From contig VFIW01000013.1 of NCBI GenBank assembly GCA_006386115.1, positions 558,001 to 622,000 on the forward strand: DNA of 64,000 bases. Reading direction: 5' to 3'. The stretch comes from Globisporangium splendens (Eukaryota; Oomycota; Peronosporomycetes; Pythiales; Pythiaceae). Shown piece by piece: positions 33,101 to 42,955 of the stretch (the stretch's first letter is position 1; each line of letters opens with the position of its first letter). The position numbers were made by a program, and so were the translations under genes. The notes under the pieces are model-generated. The model did not search any database, was not told the origin of the DNA, and saw only the letters and a list, made by a program, of their open reading frames with translations.

Positions 33101-33171
33101 TTCAGCATGCGCGTCAACTGGGAGCGTGTTGGGCGTTTGTAGCACCGCCAAAAACCATGGGCATTGGACAC
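30151..33171 (-). CDS. Long pentatricopeptide-repeat (PPR) protein, probably mitochondrial
   Basis: Single exon, up to 1,006 residues. PPR proteins bind organellar RNA one base per repeat. Repeats are visible throughout as paired helices with typical spacing: TDIYENAIAACYHANKWMKA, ISPASAELLIGTLQDV, IPLSVYNAALRNYGQLGKNE, IEPDAVSYAAAMSACG, LGPNLYVYGEAMYAYIHLGQ, FAPDALCFEYFLRLSQDD. The N-terminus beginning MLKRCPPVLRLVRAAAQSIA is rich in Arg/Ala/Ser and lacks acids, a typical mitochondrial leader. That ATG is at 33108; an in-frame ATG at 33171 adds 21 residues and either may be used. No DYW or SMR domain is seen at the C-terminus. Stop is TGA. Confidence 0.85.
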   Translation of the reverse strand: MSNAHGFWRCYKRPTRSQLTRMLKRCPPVLRLVRAAAQSIATATRPHASAEATSYANLRFASPAQSSSFLQQRTQKLREFSSSTRRGVVNSSQNGAASQKESVSAEKFDELKQFLMAPATEGETMQRAKAIVAEMMMQHVFPSMPGQEATVMVMIADAMEDYVFVVEVYACLRDAYVSPSPLTLELAASACAQLGDWKTAAEVIEFMHQAIDVMHPSTDIYENAIAACYHANKWMKAKQFLDEMQTYGLEATPEIHMQCMSLCITSNELTATKKLLENYLQAFDFEPDELEDSLHELLGVAIEAQSLDHALFLRDQLVNRGFAFCKELYTDVVNLCAHQRKWHRARVLLWQYLGERCAPPTAAKSSQYTNDIRKLLDEMIRNEFEIPLSVYNAALRNYGQLGKNEDASYVFASMKQRGIEPDAVSYAAAMSACGTNVVESERLFREMQSHGCEPTMDAYHAYLLAPSRATQWQEVLDRYNAIPSTEKQQVDENARILSLVAVAYGRMKQYENMLQVFTNMKVRGLGPNLYVYGEAMYAYIHLGQWRHALLLFDHIRHEGFEQRKLADFSMIWDAAVLAAVTGEQADRAALLYTTITSLHATISPASAELLIGTLQDVPVATLWNSFKPMQHLHRVRRHPTRSNPKVLNAVLKRAVDERDVYFAEKLVAQGEDEMDMTLNSMTYSLMLRLYATKENPERFHAWCTKMADANVKSTLFTYRAVLQHLNTLSMECEDPSYLQSINELLDLKLDATDVQRVDRIAVAILDVIEARGFAPDALCFEYFLRLSQDDPAHATRILSVLENTDGFHFSTNFLHSLFVALGNHPEQARVRDFLIKCLEELPRSLSDDALAAYCSSTSFENLATLLESLANADYELEDNQVVLFLIAAAPFDPTKGNDDDGAARAVPAIRVDSGGNLPRIAALLKDADVALESSSMAFLLQQIIGLAKSPRRNGAAITEDRKAMEALLVHAFRHFSKSQVHEFLSQVVQKADFAHIESVLSALDEH

Positions 33172-33302
33172 TCCGCGAACGGTTCAGTCTGCGGTTGGAT
33201 AGAGAGGACTTGAACCGGTTCAGATGATCGAAAGCGAGAACTTACGAATGTTGTGCGAACTTAGTATATTGGAATAAATAGTGTGGGCCACGTGAATCTA
33301 GA

Positions 33303-33565
33303 CCTTCACTCTAATCAGTCATACCCTGGCTAATTTTGGTGTGTGATCTCGACGGCGAAATTTCAAAATTTCGACTCGGTGCAGCAGAAAAACTGGATGC
33401 CCAGATTTTGAACTTTTGGCATGTGCGAAATGCTCTGGACGAGATCTCTTTAAATCCGGTCTCTTTTGGTAGGACTTGTGAAAATGACCTAAACGCCCAC
33501 TTGAGTGACGTCACTAATGTGCGAAAGCATGACCATTTCCGAAGCACGACTAATTAGAGTGAAGG
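33303..33565. mobile_element. MITE-like element, 263 bases, 20-base terminal inverted repeats
   Basis: The left end CCTTCACTCTAATCAGTCAT matches the reverse complement of the right end (CCTTCACTCTAATTAGTCGT) at 18 of 20 positions. The interior is non-coding and has a near-palindrome, CGAAATTTCAAAATTTCG. I could not see a clear target-site duplication, so the element may be old or the true ends slightly different. Confidence 0.6.
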
Positions 33566-34261
33566 GTGCACTGTGCGAGTCACGAATCTCCCCACCGAAT
33601 TCAGTTTCGATCATCTCTGATCGTTTGCCGCACAGCTCCAACGCACAGCCGACTACTTCTCAATCAATGCACCACACTTCATTTGCTACGGTGCGCTTGT
33701 GAGGACGAAATTGTTTTATGCGTGCCAATTGAAAGCACATGTGAAGCCGAAGTCGGCCGAGACGGTGTCGGCGAGGAGCGAACAGCAGATTGTGACAACC
33801 TGGCTCTTGGGCGAAAGGATGGGTTCAGGAGTTGAAGTTCAAGTGTCTACATGACGCCTTGCAGATGGTTGAACTTCAATTGGGCGGAGAACACAGCGGC
33901 TTGATCTGATGGACCATCACTGGACGAGCATGCGTGCTTTACGACAGGTTAATCTTTCACTTCTAAAGGCATAGAGCACCAGTGTTGCGGATAGCCATTG
34001 GCTCGAACGACTGCAGTTGGCTATGTCCCGCCGTGACCAACCTGGATCCCTGGCATGAGCTTGAGTGTCGTCGTTTGCAGAGTGGACTGCGAGGCATGCG
34101 AGATGCACGGTGGTGCACCTGTGCGCCTCCATCACGGCGGGTCTTCAGCGACAGCGAGTTGGCAACTGACCAGCTGCGAGCCACAGCTTGAACTCTTCGT
34201 CGCGGTGACGGGTCCTGTACTTTTTCTTGTGCATCTGCTTTTGATTTGTACTTGAACAAAT

Positions 34262-34284
34262 CAACGTTGCACTGTGCAACGTTG
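34262..34284. repeat. Perfect inverted repeat (10-base arms, 3-base loop)
   Basis: CAACGTTGCA, loop CTG, then TGCAACGTTG. It lies far from any supported gene end, so a transcription terminator role is not indicated. Confidence 0.7.
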
Positions 34285-34928
34285 AGAGTGCCCTGCATCC
34301 TTTAGGTATACTGGTGATGCAAAGAAAGAAAGGAGGACGAGCTCACGTGCAGGATGGGCGTCTCGGTCGCTCTCGGGTTTTGGAACCGAGATGGGGAGAA
34401 ATGGAGATCCTCACCCACGAAACCACCTGCGCGTGGACTAAACGCCGCCATGACACAGCTTAGTCTTGACGGTCTCGGGTGCTTCTTGGCCCCAAAGTAT
34501 CCATTTGGCGCTATTCGTACCGTATTTTGAACGGCAAGCGTTGTGCTTTTTCAGATGAACGTCTGGAAACCTGCCGGGAACAATGTCGTCCTTGTGGCCG
34601 CATTCAGTTGCACTTGGGAATCATGCTGCTTTCTGCTGCCCACTGTGGTCAATTTTAGTAATCGCGCACAACTCATAATGGACCGACTCACATGGAAATG
34701 GTCTTGGTGATGCTTGATTCTTCACATGCGCTTTACCTGTTCTTGTAGCGATCTGGCGCTTAAAATGCTGCTTTTTGCAAAACTGCTTTACCGTCCTAAC
34801 AACATTCGATGGAGAGGCTGGCACGAATAGTACTTGACTTCATGTGATCGTCAAGCCCAGTGCTCCTCCCTTGTTCTTTCCGGATAGTGTGATGCAATGG
34901 ATCGCCTGGTTTCTGCAAAAGTGTCTTC

Positions 34929-35036
34929 CGAGACTCATCTACCCTTGAACTAGGCAAGCCGAGGCTAAAGCATTCCAAAGTGTGCTGTACTGTCTTGCTT
35001 TTGCAAAAGTGATCTCCTCACGAGACTCATCTACCC
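34929..35036 (+). promoter_or_regulatory. Duplicated 16-base element upstream of GH30
   Basis: CGAGACTCATCTACCC occurs exactly at 34929-34944 and 35021-35036, each preceded by TGCAAAAGTG about 10 bases earlier. The nearer copy is 160 bases before the GH30 start codon. A paired regulatory site is one reading; a chance local duplication is another. Confidence 0.35.
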
Positions 35037-35196
35037 ACAAACCATTCTCAAAAATTAGCAATTCTCGTGTACTCCGACTACGAATCATCGAAGACAGAGC
35101 AACAGCGAGATCGCTCGAGCCTTTCGCTCACTCTCGCCCACACAATTCAATTCGCACTGTCACTCCAAAGCAACCCAGTCGAAAGCCCGGAACAAG

Positions 35197-36831
35197 ATGG
35201 TTGCACGTTGGATTCTTGCCACAGTGATCGCTGCAGCGCTCAGTACCGACCTCGCGATCGCCGCACCAGCGCTTGGGTGTAGCAACTACTCTGCCCGATA
35301 CAAGAAAGATCTTGAGGGCGTCTGCGTCTGCAATACCACGCAGTGCGACTCTGTCTCGAATGACTACCTCAATCTGGGGCCAAATGAAGCGAGTCTCTAT
35401 CGTACCTCTCGAAACGTCGGCGAGCGTCTTCGTCACGAGAAGCTCACATTTGTCGACGGTAGTGCCAGCGATGCGGATATCACGATCGACGCGACCACCA
35501 AGTACCAGAAGATCATCGGATTTGGAGGCGCATTCACAGACGCTGCAGCCATCAACTTGTACAAAGTGGTGCCTGACTTGCAACAGAAGATTCTCGACGC
35601 GTACTACTCGGAAAATGGGATCCAGTACACTCTTGGTCGCATCCCCATCGCCTCAACGGACTTCTCGGAAACGATTTACTCGTACAACCCAAAAGTGGAC
35701 GATTTCGAGATGAAGTCTTTTTCGATCGACGTGGATCGCGCTCCAAACTCGCACAAACTCGACTTGATCAAACGCGCGCTCGCCACAACCAAGCGTGAGA
35801 TCACAATATTTGCGTCATCGTGGGCACCGCCAATTTGGATGACAGTGGAAAACCGCACCGAGAATTGCAACATGAAGGGGTCTCCCGGTGAGCCGTACTG
35901 GAAAGCTCTCGCGCTTTACTACTCCAAGTTTATCACTGCGTACAATAACGAAGGCATCAAAATCTGGGGGCTCACAACGCAGAATGAGCCGGACAAACCG
36001 ATTATTCAGCCAAGCGCGTGGCAGAGCCTGCGTTTCACGACTGAGATCGAGCGAGACTTCATCAAGAAAGACCTGGGTCCGCTGCTGAAGGTGAATCACC
36101 CTGAGGTCAAGATCATCATGATGGACGACAACAAGGCTCACTTACCTGATTGGCAAGCCGCATTGACAGACGCCGAGGCTCGGAAGTATGTGAGTGGCAT
36201 TGGCATTCACTGGTACATGAACTTCGACTTCCCGTTCGGCACGGGCGGTAACTTCCAGGAGATGAAGGATTTCTACGCCAAGTATCCGGACGTGTTCATG
36301 CTCGGAACGGAAGCTTGCGAAGGCTACCTGCCGAACATTTTGATCACGAGCACGGGTGCTGGTGTGAAAATCACGGACTTCAACATCGTCTGGTGGCGCG
36401 CACACAACTACGCCAAGGATATCATCAACGACCTGACGAGTTTTGCGTCTGGTTGGACCGATTGGAACTTGGTTCTTGACACCAACGGTGGACCGAACTG
36501 GGCGAAGAACTTTGTGGATGCTCCAATCCTCGTTGACGAAACGGGCGGAAAAGAATTCTACAAGCAGCCGATGTACTACATCATGGGCCACTTCTCCAAG
36601 TTCTTGACGCCTGGCTCGCAGCGCCTTCGCTTCGATGCTGCAAGCAATAGCAAGTCACGCTTGAGCAGTGTGGACTGGACGGCATTCCTCACTCCAGAAG
36701 GCCGTTATGTTGCCATTTTGAACAACTACGGAGACTCGGACCAGACGGTGAAGATCATGGCTCCGAACGGCAAACTCGTGCAGGTGCTGCTTCGCGCAAC
36801 GGCCATTCAAACACTGGTGTTCAATGCATGA
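35197..36831 (+). CDS. Secreted GH30 glucosylceramidase-type glycosidase
   Basis: Single exon, 544 residues, the usual size for GH30 subfamily 1. A clear signal peptide (MVARWILATVIAAALSTDL, cleavage near AIA-AP) targets it outside the cell or to the vacuole. Family motifs: YQKIIGFGGAFTDAAAINL, LGRIPIASTDFS, FASSWAPPIWM. The acid/base Glu is in GLTTQNEPDKP and the nucleophile Glu in MLGTEACEGYL, with FNIVWWRAHNYAKDIINDL nearby. The C-terminal beta domain ends in ATAIQTLVFNA. It should hydrolyse glucosylceramide or a related beta-glucoside; substrate cannot be fixed from sequence. The stop TGA at 36829 falls where homologues end, so TGA works as a stop here. Confidence 0.9.
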   Translation: MVARWILATVIAAALSTDLAIAAPALGCSNYSARYKKDLEGVCVCNTTQCDSVSNDYLNLGPNEASLYRTSRNVGERLRHEKLTFVDGSASDADITIDATTKYQKIIGFGGAFTDAAAINLYKVVPDLQQKILDAYYSENGIQYTLGRIPIASTDFSETIYSYNPKVDDFEMKSFSIDVDRAPNSHKLDLIKRALATTKREITIFASSWAPPIWMTVENRTENCNMKGSPGEPYWKALALYYSKFITAYNNEGIKIWGLTTQNEPDKPIIQPSAWQSLRFTTEIERDFIKKDLGPLLKVNHPEVKIIMMDDNKAHLPDWQAALTDAEARKYVSGIGIHWYMNFDFPFGTGGNFQEMKDFYAKYPDVFMLGTEACEGYLPNILITSTGAGVKITDFNIVWWRAHNYAKDIINDLTSFASGWTDWNLVLDTNGGPNWAKNFVDAPILVDETGGKEFYKQPMYYIMGHFSKFLTPGSQRLRFDAASNSKSRLSSVDWTAFLTPEGRYVAILNNYGDSDQTVKIMAPNGKLVQVLLRATAIQTLVFNA

Positions 36832-37017
36832 GTGCGTACTCTAGCGAGTCGCTTACAAAGTGCGTACTGATTTTGCGTGTTCATCATAACTGGGCGTTTC
36901 CTTTTGCTTCGGTCTTTGGAATGCTCCTCGATAATCTAATACTGGATCACATATTTTTGCTTTCTCGTCAAACGCTTTTCGTCGCACTCATTCCTTTGTT
37001 CTTCCTTACTCGCAGTG

Positions 37018-37655
37018 ATGCGCGTGCAATCAAAGCCATCGGGTTTCATGCCACTGGATCTCAGCGAATCTTTTAAAGCTCACTTTTCGCAAAGCCGCGA
37101 CCCGACTCACCCCAGCTCAACAACGCATCTTCACACTTGGGTGCTGAAGTGTGACTATGCCCGCGCTAAACATTACCTTTCAACAAAGAAGCGCGTCGAC
37201 ATAAACGCTCAAGACAGCGTAAGACTTTGCATCTGTCTATCAGTATGCGCTTTTCTGATGGTCGCTCACGTATCTCGCGGATTTTTCTCATTTTGCAAAC
37301 ACTCAAACAGGTTGTTCCGCGCTCCATCATGCAGCGCTTCTCGGTAGAACCGACATATGCTCTCTCCTGATCGACCATGGAGCAAACGTCAATGCCCACA
37401 CGAATACCAACAACACACCGCTGCACAAAGCTGCACAAGGAGGGCATCTCGGGACAGTCAGAGCGCTTCTTGATGCTGGAGCGGACTGAGCAGCTCGCAA
37501 CAAAGTAAGGTATCGTCTCATTCTCCGATGCAGTTACCGAGTCACTTACGGAATCAGCCTTTCCGTTTTCGTTGGTGCAGCGCGGAGAGAGCGCATGCGA
37601 GATCGCCAGCGCGCGCAGACATGTGGATATCGTGGCCTTGCTCGAGGCTGTGTAG
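37018..37655 (+). CDS. Small ankyrin-repeat protein, broken frame
   Basis: Three exons: 37018-37218, 37311-37504 and 37581-37655. Ankyrin repeats are plain: CSALHHAALLGRTDICSLLI, DHGANVNAHTNTNNTPLHKA, GHLGTVRALLDAGAD and ACEIASARRHVDIVALLEAV. Two lesions are present. The join of exons 1 and 2 is one base out of frame (one more G at the acceptor would restore DS-GCSALHH). An in-frame TGA at 37487-37489 follows LLDAGAD, just before AARNK. TGA there could replace TGG (Trp) or another codon. The start Met at 37018 is tentative. Either a young pseudogene or two sequence errors. Stop is TAG. Confidence 0.6.
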
Positions 37656-37908
37656 GAAAAATGCGGAATTGCGCTTTCAACTTCAACATGATAACAGATT
37701 CTCAAAGATGGTAAACAGTGTGTCAAGTTCAGAAACCCACATTTGAATATGTATATATGGAGTATGTTCTTGATGTGACTGCTTTGACCGTCACTCTTGA
37801 CACTCGAGTTTCCCTTTCAAATATGATCGCTGGATGCGGGTAAACCCTCTCTAACCAGATCGTACATTGCGCCTGCATTGCTCAGGCTCACAGGAAGGTG
37901 CATGCAGC

Positions 37909-39569
37909 ATGGTGAAGAGCGGGAAGACGAGCATCGGATATGTGTACAGCATCATGGAAGAGCTGCATCAGCTGCGCGGCAAAGTGGCGGTGCTGACCGG
38001 CACGAACCGCGAGCTCGCGAAAGCGCTGGTGCGATTACGATGCGTGTTGTTGCTGCTGCTTGGGGTTGCACGCATAGCATGTGATGTTGCGCACAGTTTG
38101 AACTTCATGTGGTTGCTTGCTACGCGCAGAACGAGACGAAGATGGAGCTTACCAAAGGTAAAGACATTTGCGCCAATGAGAATGGATGTTTAGGCTACCG
38201 CAATCAGCGCTGGAACTAACGCAAGAAAGTCGAGCATGTAGTTCGAAGCACCCAAGTTGCACAGTTCTCCCAGCAAGGTGATACATCACATCGAGTGATA
38301 AATTCCGGTTTTGTTCTCTTGTGCTTACTGCTCTTGCGCAGTGACAACATGGATGGATACCCACTATGCAACCAAGAAAGGTACCGTCGGCAAGAGTGAA
38401 TCAGTTTGTGACGTAGCACTAATCTCCGCTTTTATCCTGAAGTGTGCAATCAGTCGATCCAGTGCAATATCGAGAGTTCGAGAACGCCTCCTGTGATTAA
38501 GAGAGCGACAAAGTCAAAGCAATGCGAAATAACAGACGCCACTTCGGCTGACCCGAAGGCTTCCCCAAAGCGTGTCAATAGAGCTGTAACGAAAGATGCA
38601 CTAATGATCGTGCGTTTGCGATACATTGGGCGAGTTCTCACCTTGTTGCCGGCTTAAGGGAAACAAGAGCGGCAAAACTCTTTCGCCAACGTTAAAACGG
38701 GACAAGCGAGGATTGGTTTTGGTGGACAAGCGACCGTCAAGCACCCCGATAAAGGTCAAGCCGCGCTGCAAGGTAAGTCTTGTGGATGGAACAAGCTGGT
38801 GCGCTGCAGGTAGATGTTGATGTCCTGATTCTAGGGAGAAGTAAAAACGAAAGAGCCTTGCGCCTACGGGGATCTGGGTGTAGGCATGATGCCTTCGATA
38901 ACCGAGGTAGGGTGTGTGGGTGAGATTAAGGTTACACACGCGACTTACTGACCATGTTACATGTAGGACACTGAAATGACTGCGAGGTCTCCACACAGCA
39001 ATGAGAAACGATGCTCTCAGGTGCGCTAGCTGCACTGTATCTGCCTAGAAATTTTCACTCAGCCACTTTAACGACAACCTTCACAGACAGAGACAAAAAG
39101 ACGGCTTCGCTACCGAGACGAAAGTGCATCATACGTCGAACCAAAACTAAACGTGAAGATCCGACAGGTCGGTAGAAAGTGGACGTTTGAGGGATGCATG
39201 CAGCACTCTTATTATTCGCGTGCATGCACGTCTCTCTTAGGGCGACTATTATGGACTGCTCAAGCGAGCATCAACCGTAAAGAACTATGAGCAGAAGAGT
39301 CCATTGCGACGTCGTGTAGTTAGCACGGGGCGTTCCGAATATACCATTACGCTCTTCGGACAGCAACGGAGTCCTTTGCAACGACGTGTGTCTCGCCACA
39401 CAAGACGAATCTCATACGTCGAGCCAAAGCTCAATACGAAACTCCGACAGGTAAGTGATCGCCACTCTGCATCATGACTCCGTCAACGTCATAGTATGCT
39501 CTCGGTGCTTGTCTGACTGAGATTTCCCTGACGTCTTATTAGGGGGATAAGTTCACATTCACGACATGA
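37909..39569 (+). CDS. Shugoshin-like cohesin protector with a duplicated SGO C-terminal box
   Basis: Shugoshin recruits PP2A to centromeres and shields cohesin from separase. Eight short exons join in phase to 243 residues: 37909-38028, 38130-38157, 38342-38380, 38443-38609, 38659-38772, 39087-39167, 39295-39450 and 39543-39569. The N-terminus is a short coiled coil (IMEELHQLRGKVAVLTGTNR, ELAKAL|NETKMELTK across intron 1), as in the PP2A-binding part of SGO proteins. A basic Ser/Lys-rich middle follows. Exon 7-8 encode RRISYVEPKLNTKLRQ|GDKFTFTT, which matches the SGO C-terminal motif (YKEPxLxxKLRRGDxFT) bound by H2A-phospho marks. Exon 6 carries a second copy (SASYVEPKLNVKIRQ) at the same position relative to its splice donor, so the box exon was duplicated. 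Stop is TGA, exactly where the motif ends. Recognition rests on the C-terminal motif plus the coiled coil. Confidence 0.8.
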
Positions 39570-40063
39570 GCCCAGCCTCTCCAGCTTATTCAACGGCATT
39601 GCGCTTCCACAAATAGCATACGTCTCTTATCAGAGCAACTTGAATAGATGAAGAGCAGCCATTTCCAGACCCTCGTTGTCCCCCGCTCCGTATCCATCCT
39701 GCATGATGAACTCATCTGAGCGTGGATCGTTTCAGCGGGTTCCACGCTCGTGAAGACGCAGGTTCTTATGTGCGACATGAGACCACGCTCATTTGTATGC
39801 TGTGTTTTCTGGTTCTTCTAAATCCGATTTAGTGTATTTTTAGGGGTGAGGGGCGGTAAAACAGGGGTAAAACCAGGCAACTTGCACGATAACACACTGT
39901 GTGTGTTTGCTGTGTCGACTCGTCGTTTGCTCGCAATGCAGACAGAGACAGTCAGGCGTGAAGGAGCGGCAGCGACGTGGGTGAACCGCTGCAAGCCAAT
40001 CCGCATTTTCCCGAGCGAGCAGCACCCGCCACCCAAGACCGCGCGAAAGGAGAGAGAGCCACC
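39570..40063. other. Intergenic upstream of the CaMK gene
   Basis: No gene is supported. Contains GGTAAAACAGGGGTAAAACC near 39854, related to the AAAACC motif cluster at 56951-57130. Small open frames lack domains. Confidence 0.5.
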
Positions 40064-41569
40064 ATGGGCTGCGCCAATTCCAAAGCTGTACGTGTGTCTC
40101 ATGCGCCATGCGCGCCGCTTATGCGGGGTGTTGAAGCTTGCATGTGGGGACGTCGCTCATGCTTTTGTCTTTGATATTGATTTGTACAGGATGCTGGCGT
40201 AGTTACTACCGAGCCGCCAACGATGGCGGTGGGCGTGGAGCGGGAGCTGGCCGTGCAGGATGGCAATGCAGCAGCTGAGACGTCGACGACCAACCCTCCA
40301 AACCCAAACAGCTTTGAGGAGCAGTACACGATGGGCAAGATGATCGGCTCCGGTACTTTCTCCGTTGTGCGCGATGCGATTCACAAGCCAACAGGACAAA
40401 AGTATGCCATCAAGTGTATCAAGCGCGAAGGTCTGGCAGCAGAAGACATTGAGGCGTTGACAACCGAGGTGGCGATCTTGAAGCAGGTTTGTGCTTTGTT
40501 TTCGCTCTCTTTACTGCTTGTCAAGGGCGTAAACGCATCTCTCGAATGTTGGTATGGATTGCACAGATGAACCACCCGAACATCATGATCTTGCACGATT
40601 TCTTCTCGGAAGTAAAGTACTATTACCTGGTCACCGAGTTCATGGCTGGCGGTGAACTTTTCGACCGCATCGTTGAAAAGGTAAGCAGGAAGCAAACGTG
40701 AATGGCGTATTGCTTTCTGTTTCTAAAGGCTAACGGGTTCGTTTGCGTATTTCAGGCTTACTACAGCGAGCGGGAAGCACGAGATCTGGTCAAGCTGCTT
40801 CTCGAGGCAATCAAGTACTGCCATGATGCCGACATTGTCCACCGTGACTTGAAGCCAGAGAATCTGTTGCTGACGAGCAAGGATGACGATGCGTCCATCA
40901 AGCTCGCTGATTTCGGTTTTGCAAAGAAGATCGAGTTCAATGGCGACGGGCTCGTGACGGCGTGTGGCACCCCGGGCTACGTCGCTCCTGAAATTCTGGA
41001 AGGACGAGCGTACGGCAAGGGTGTGGATATTTGGAGCATTGGTGTCATTACGTACATCTTGCTCTGTGGCTACCCTCCGTTCCATGACGACAACCACAAT
41101 GCTCTCTTCAAGAAGATCAAGAAGGGCAAATTCCAGTTTGACTCGCCGTACTGGGATCATGTCTCGGATGAGGCGAAGGATCTGATCTCCAAGATGCTCG
41201 TCGTCAACCCAGCAGAAAGGTACGCAATTTCCGAGAAGTACATTGCTTGTTTGTTCAATGTTCTAACTTGCATCTAACTACTTTCATTATCACAGAGCTA
41301 CTGTGGGGCAGCTTCTTGAGCACCGATGGGTCACAGGCGCCGAAGTGGCCACCGTTCAGCTCACGAGTGCGTTGGAGGAACTGCGCCGTTTCAACGCTCG
41401 CCGCAAGTTCAAGGCCGCCGTCAGCACCGTCCAGGCCACGATCGCGCTCAACAAGACGTTCAGCAAGAGCAAGTCGACTTCTTCGGACGATGGTGTTGCC
41501 TCACCAGCCGCGAATGGCGATACCGTGTCTGCTGATGGCATCACTGTGCAGCTGGAGAAGAGCGAATAA
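40064..41569 (+). CDS. Myristoylated CaMK-family serine/threonine kinase
   Basis: Five exons join in phase: 40064-40087, 40190-40486, 40567-40680, 40756-41219 and 41296-41569. Exon 1 encodes only MGCANSKA, an N-myristoylation signal with a palmitoylatable Cys, so the kinase should sit on membranes. Kinase landmarks are all present: glycine loop MIGSGTFSVV, VAIK-type Lys (YAIKCIKREG), VHRDLKPENLLL, DFGFAKKI, and APEILEGRAYGKGVDIWSIG. The sequence is closest in style to CaMKI/CDPK kinases (GGELFDRIVEK, GYPPFHDDN). The C-terminal tail (HRWVTGAEVATVQ, ALEELRRFNARRKFKAAV) resembles an autoinhibitory/calmodulin-binding helix. No EF-hands follow, so it is not a CDPK. Stop is TAA. Confidence 0.9.
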
Positions 41570-41926
41570 TTGCAGCAAAACCCAGAGAATTTGATATGAA
41601 CACGGCGTGGTGGAGGGTGCAAGAAAGGCAACAATTATGAGACGGCAGTCGTCATGTTGAAGTAGGAGAGAGGAAGATCACATGACACCAAGCACTTTTC
41701 ACCTTCAATATATTATTGTATTTGCCGCATTCTAGGCGGCTCTTTTGCTTGAATCACGAAAATAGACTTTTGAGTTGCTGGAAAGGGGTCCTTTTTAAAG
41801 GTTTTCCCGCATGCTTGAAGGAAGTTGCAGTTTGAGGGTCGTTCTCTGGTTTGATCTAACGTCACACTTGTGTCACACATCCACATTTCGGCAGTTGAAC
41901 CACCACTTCGTTCTTCCGACCTGCTC
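41570..41926. other. Intergenic
   Basis: Separates two plus-strand genes. Nothing beyond likely 3' UTR and promoter sequence is seen. Confidence 0.5.
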
Positions 41927-42955
41927 ATGCTCGTGTCGACGACCGTGGACATGGAGGAGTACCAGGCCCACCAGCGCAGCATCGTGCGCCACTTCGCGCC
42001 GCATCTCAGCAACGCGGCACTGACGCTACAGGAGCGACGCTACTTCGCGCTCTCGCTGGTGCGCCTCGCGCTCGTGTTCGCGCTGCCATCGTGCGCAGTT
42101 TTTTACCACCACGACTCGTTCCTCGTGACACCCGTGTTCGCGATCGTCGTGGTCGTGTGCGTGATTGAGTTAGTGTTGGCCATGGTACGCCGTTGGTGCT
42201 TGGTTGACCTTTGTGTATCTTATGTGTGAGTGGCTTACGTAAATGGTTTGTGAATGTGGCGCTTGCGATGCGTGTGCAGTATCGGTACTTTGTACTGTGG
42301 CCCGAAGGCTTGCGCATGCGCTGGAACTACTGGCATGAGGTACAAATTGAGGAACTTTCATGCGTGTGGGTATAAGCGCAATTGACATTGTGCGACTGGG
42401 CTGTGCATGCGCAGATTGAGCTGTCCGAGGACTGCTACAAGCTCAAGATCCTCGGGTATTACCACCGCAAGATCGCGAAGTTCGCGGGGCGGTTCCCGCC
42501 GTCCATGACGTCGTCGCAGATCCGATCGTATTACCGCACGCGGGCTGCCTTTCTCTTCGTACTATTTGTTGGCGCGTATGTGTCGTTCTTGGCGCTACTA
42601 GTGCGCACTCCGGAGTCGAAAGTTGCGCGAACATGGGTTTTGTACGCGCTCAGTGTCGCGAGCGCCCTCGTCGTCCTGCGCTTTGCCAAACTGCACCTCA
42701 TCGAGCTTCCGCAAGTGCTCGCGCTGCGAATTCACCCCGAGGTACGTTTCTATTTTCTATGTATGCGCGTGTACGGATCTGACATAAGTGGTGTTCATGC
42801 AGTTTGCAGCCGACTTGATGCCACCAAGTGCCGCCGCTGCACCCGAAGCGATCCCGTTCGCTCGCCCCGTGCCAACGTCGTACCAGGCGACCGATCGGAT
42901 AGCAGCTCCGATCGTGGACGTTGACGTTGAGAAAGCGCAGAGCAACTACGTATGA
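41927..42955 (+). CDS. Multi-pass membrane protein of unknown function
   Basis: Four exons join in phase: 41927-42184, 42280-42339, 42415-42741 and 42803-42955, about 265 residues. Four hydrophobic helices are visible: ALSLVRLALVFALPSCAVFY, FAIVVVVCVIELVLAM, FLFVLFVGAYVSFLALLV, and WVLYALSVASALVVLRF. The conserved-looking soluble loop between helices 2 and 3 has KLKILGYYHRKIAKFAGRFP. The tail is Pro/Ala-rich and ends AQSNYV, a possible PDZ-type C-terminus. I recognise no family. An alternative start is the ATG at 41951. Stop is TGA. Confidence 0.65.

Larger units (their letters stand above)
33172..35196. other. 2-kb intergenic region holding a MITE-like element, a hairpin and a promoter-proximal repeat
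   Basis: No gene is supported; open frames are short and lack domains. Structure seen: an inverted-repeat-bounded element (33303-33565), a perfect hairpin (34262-34284) and two copies of CGAGACTCATCTACCC upstream of the GH30 gene (34929 and 35021). Confidence 0.6.
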
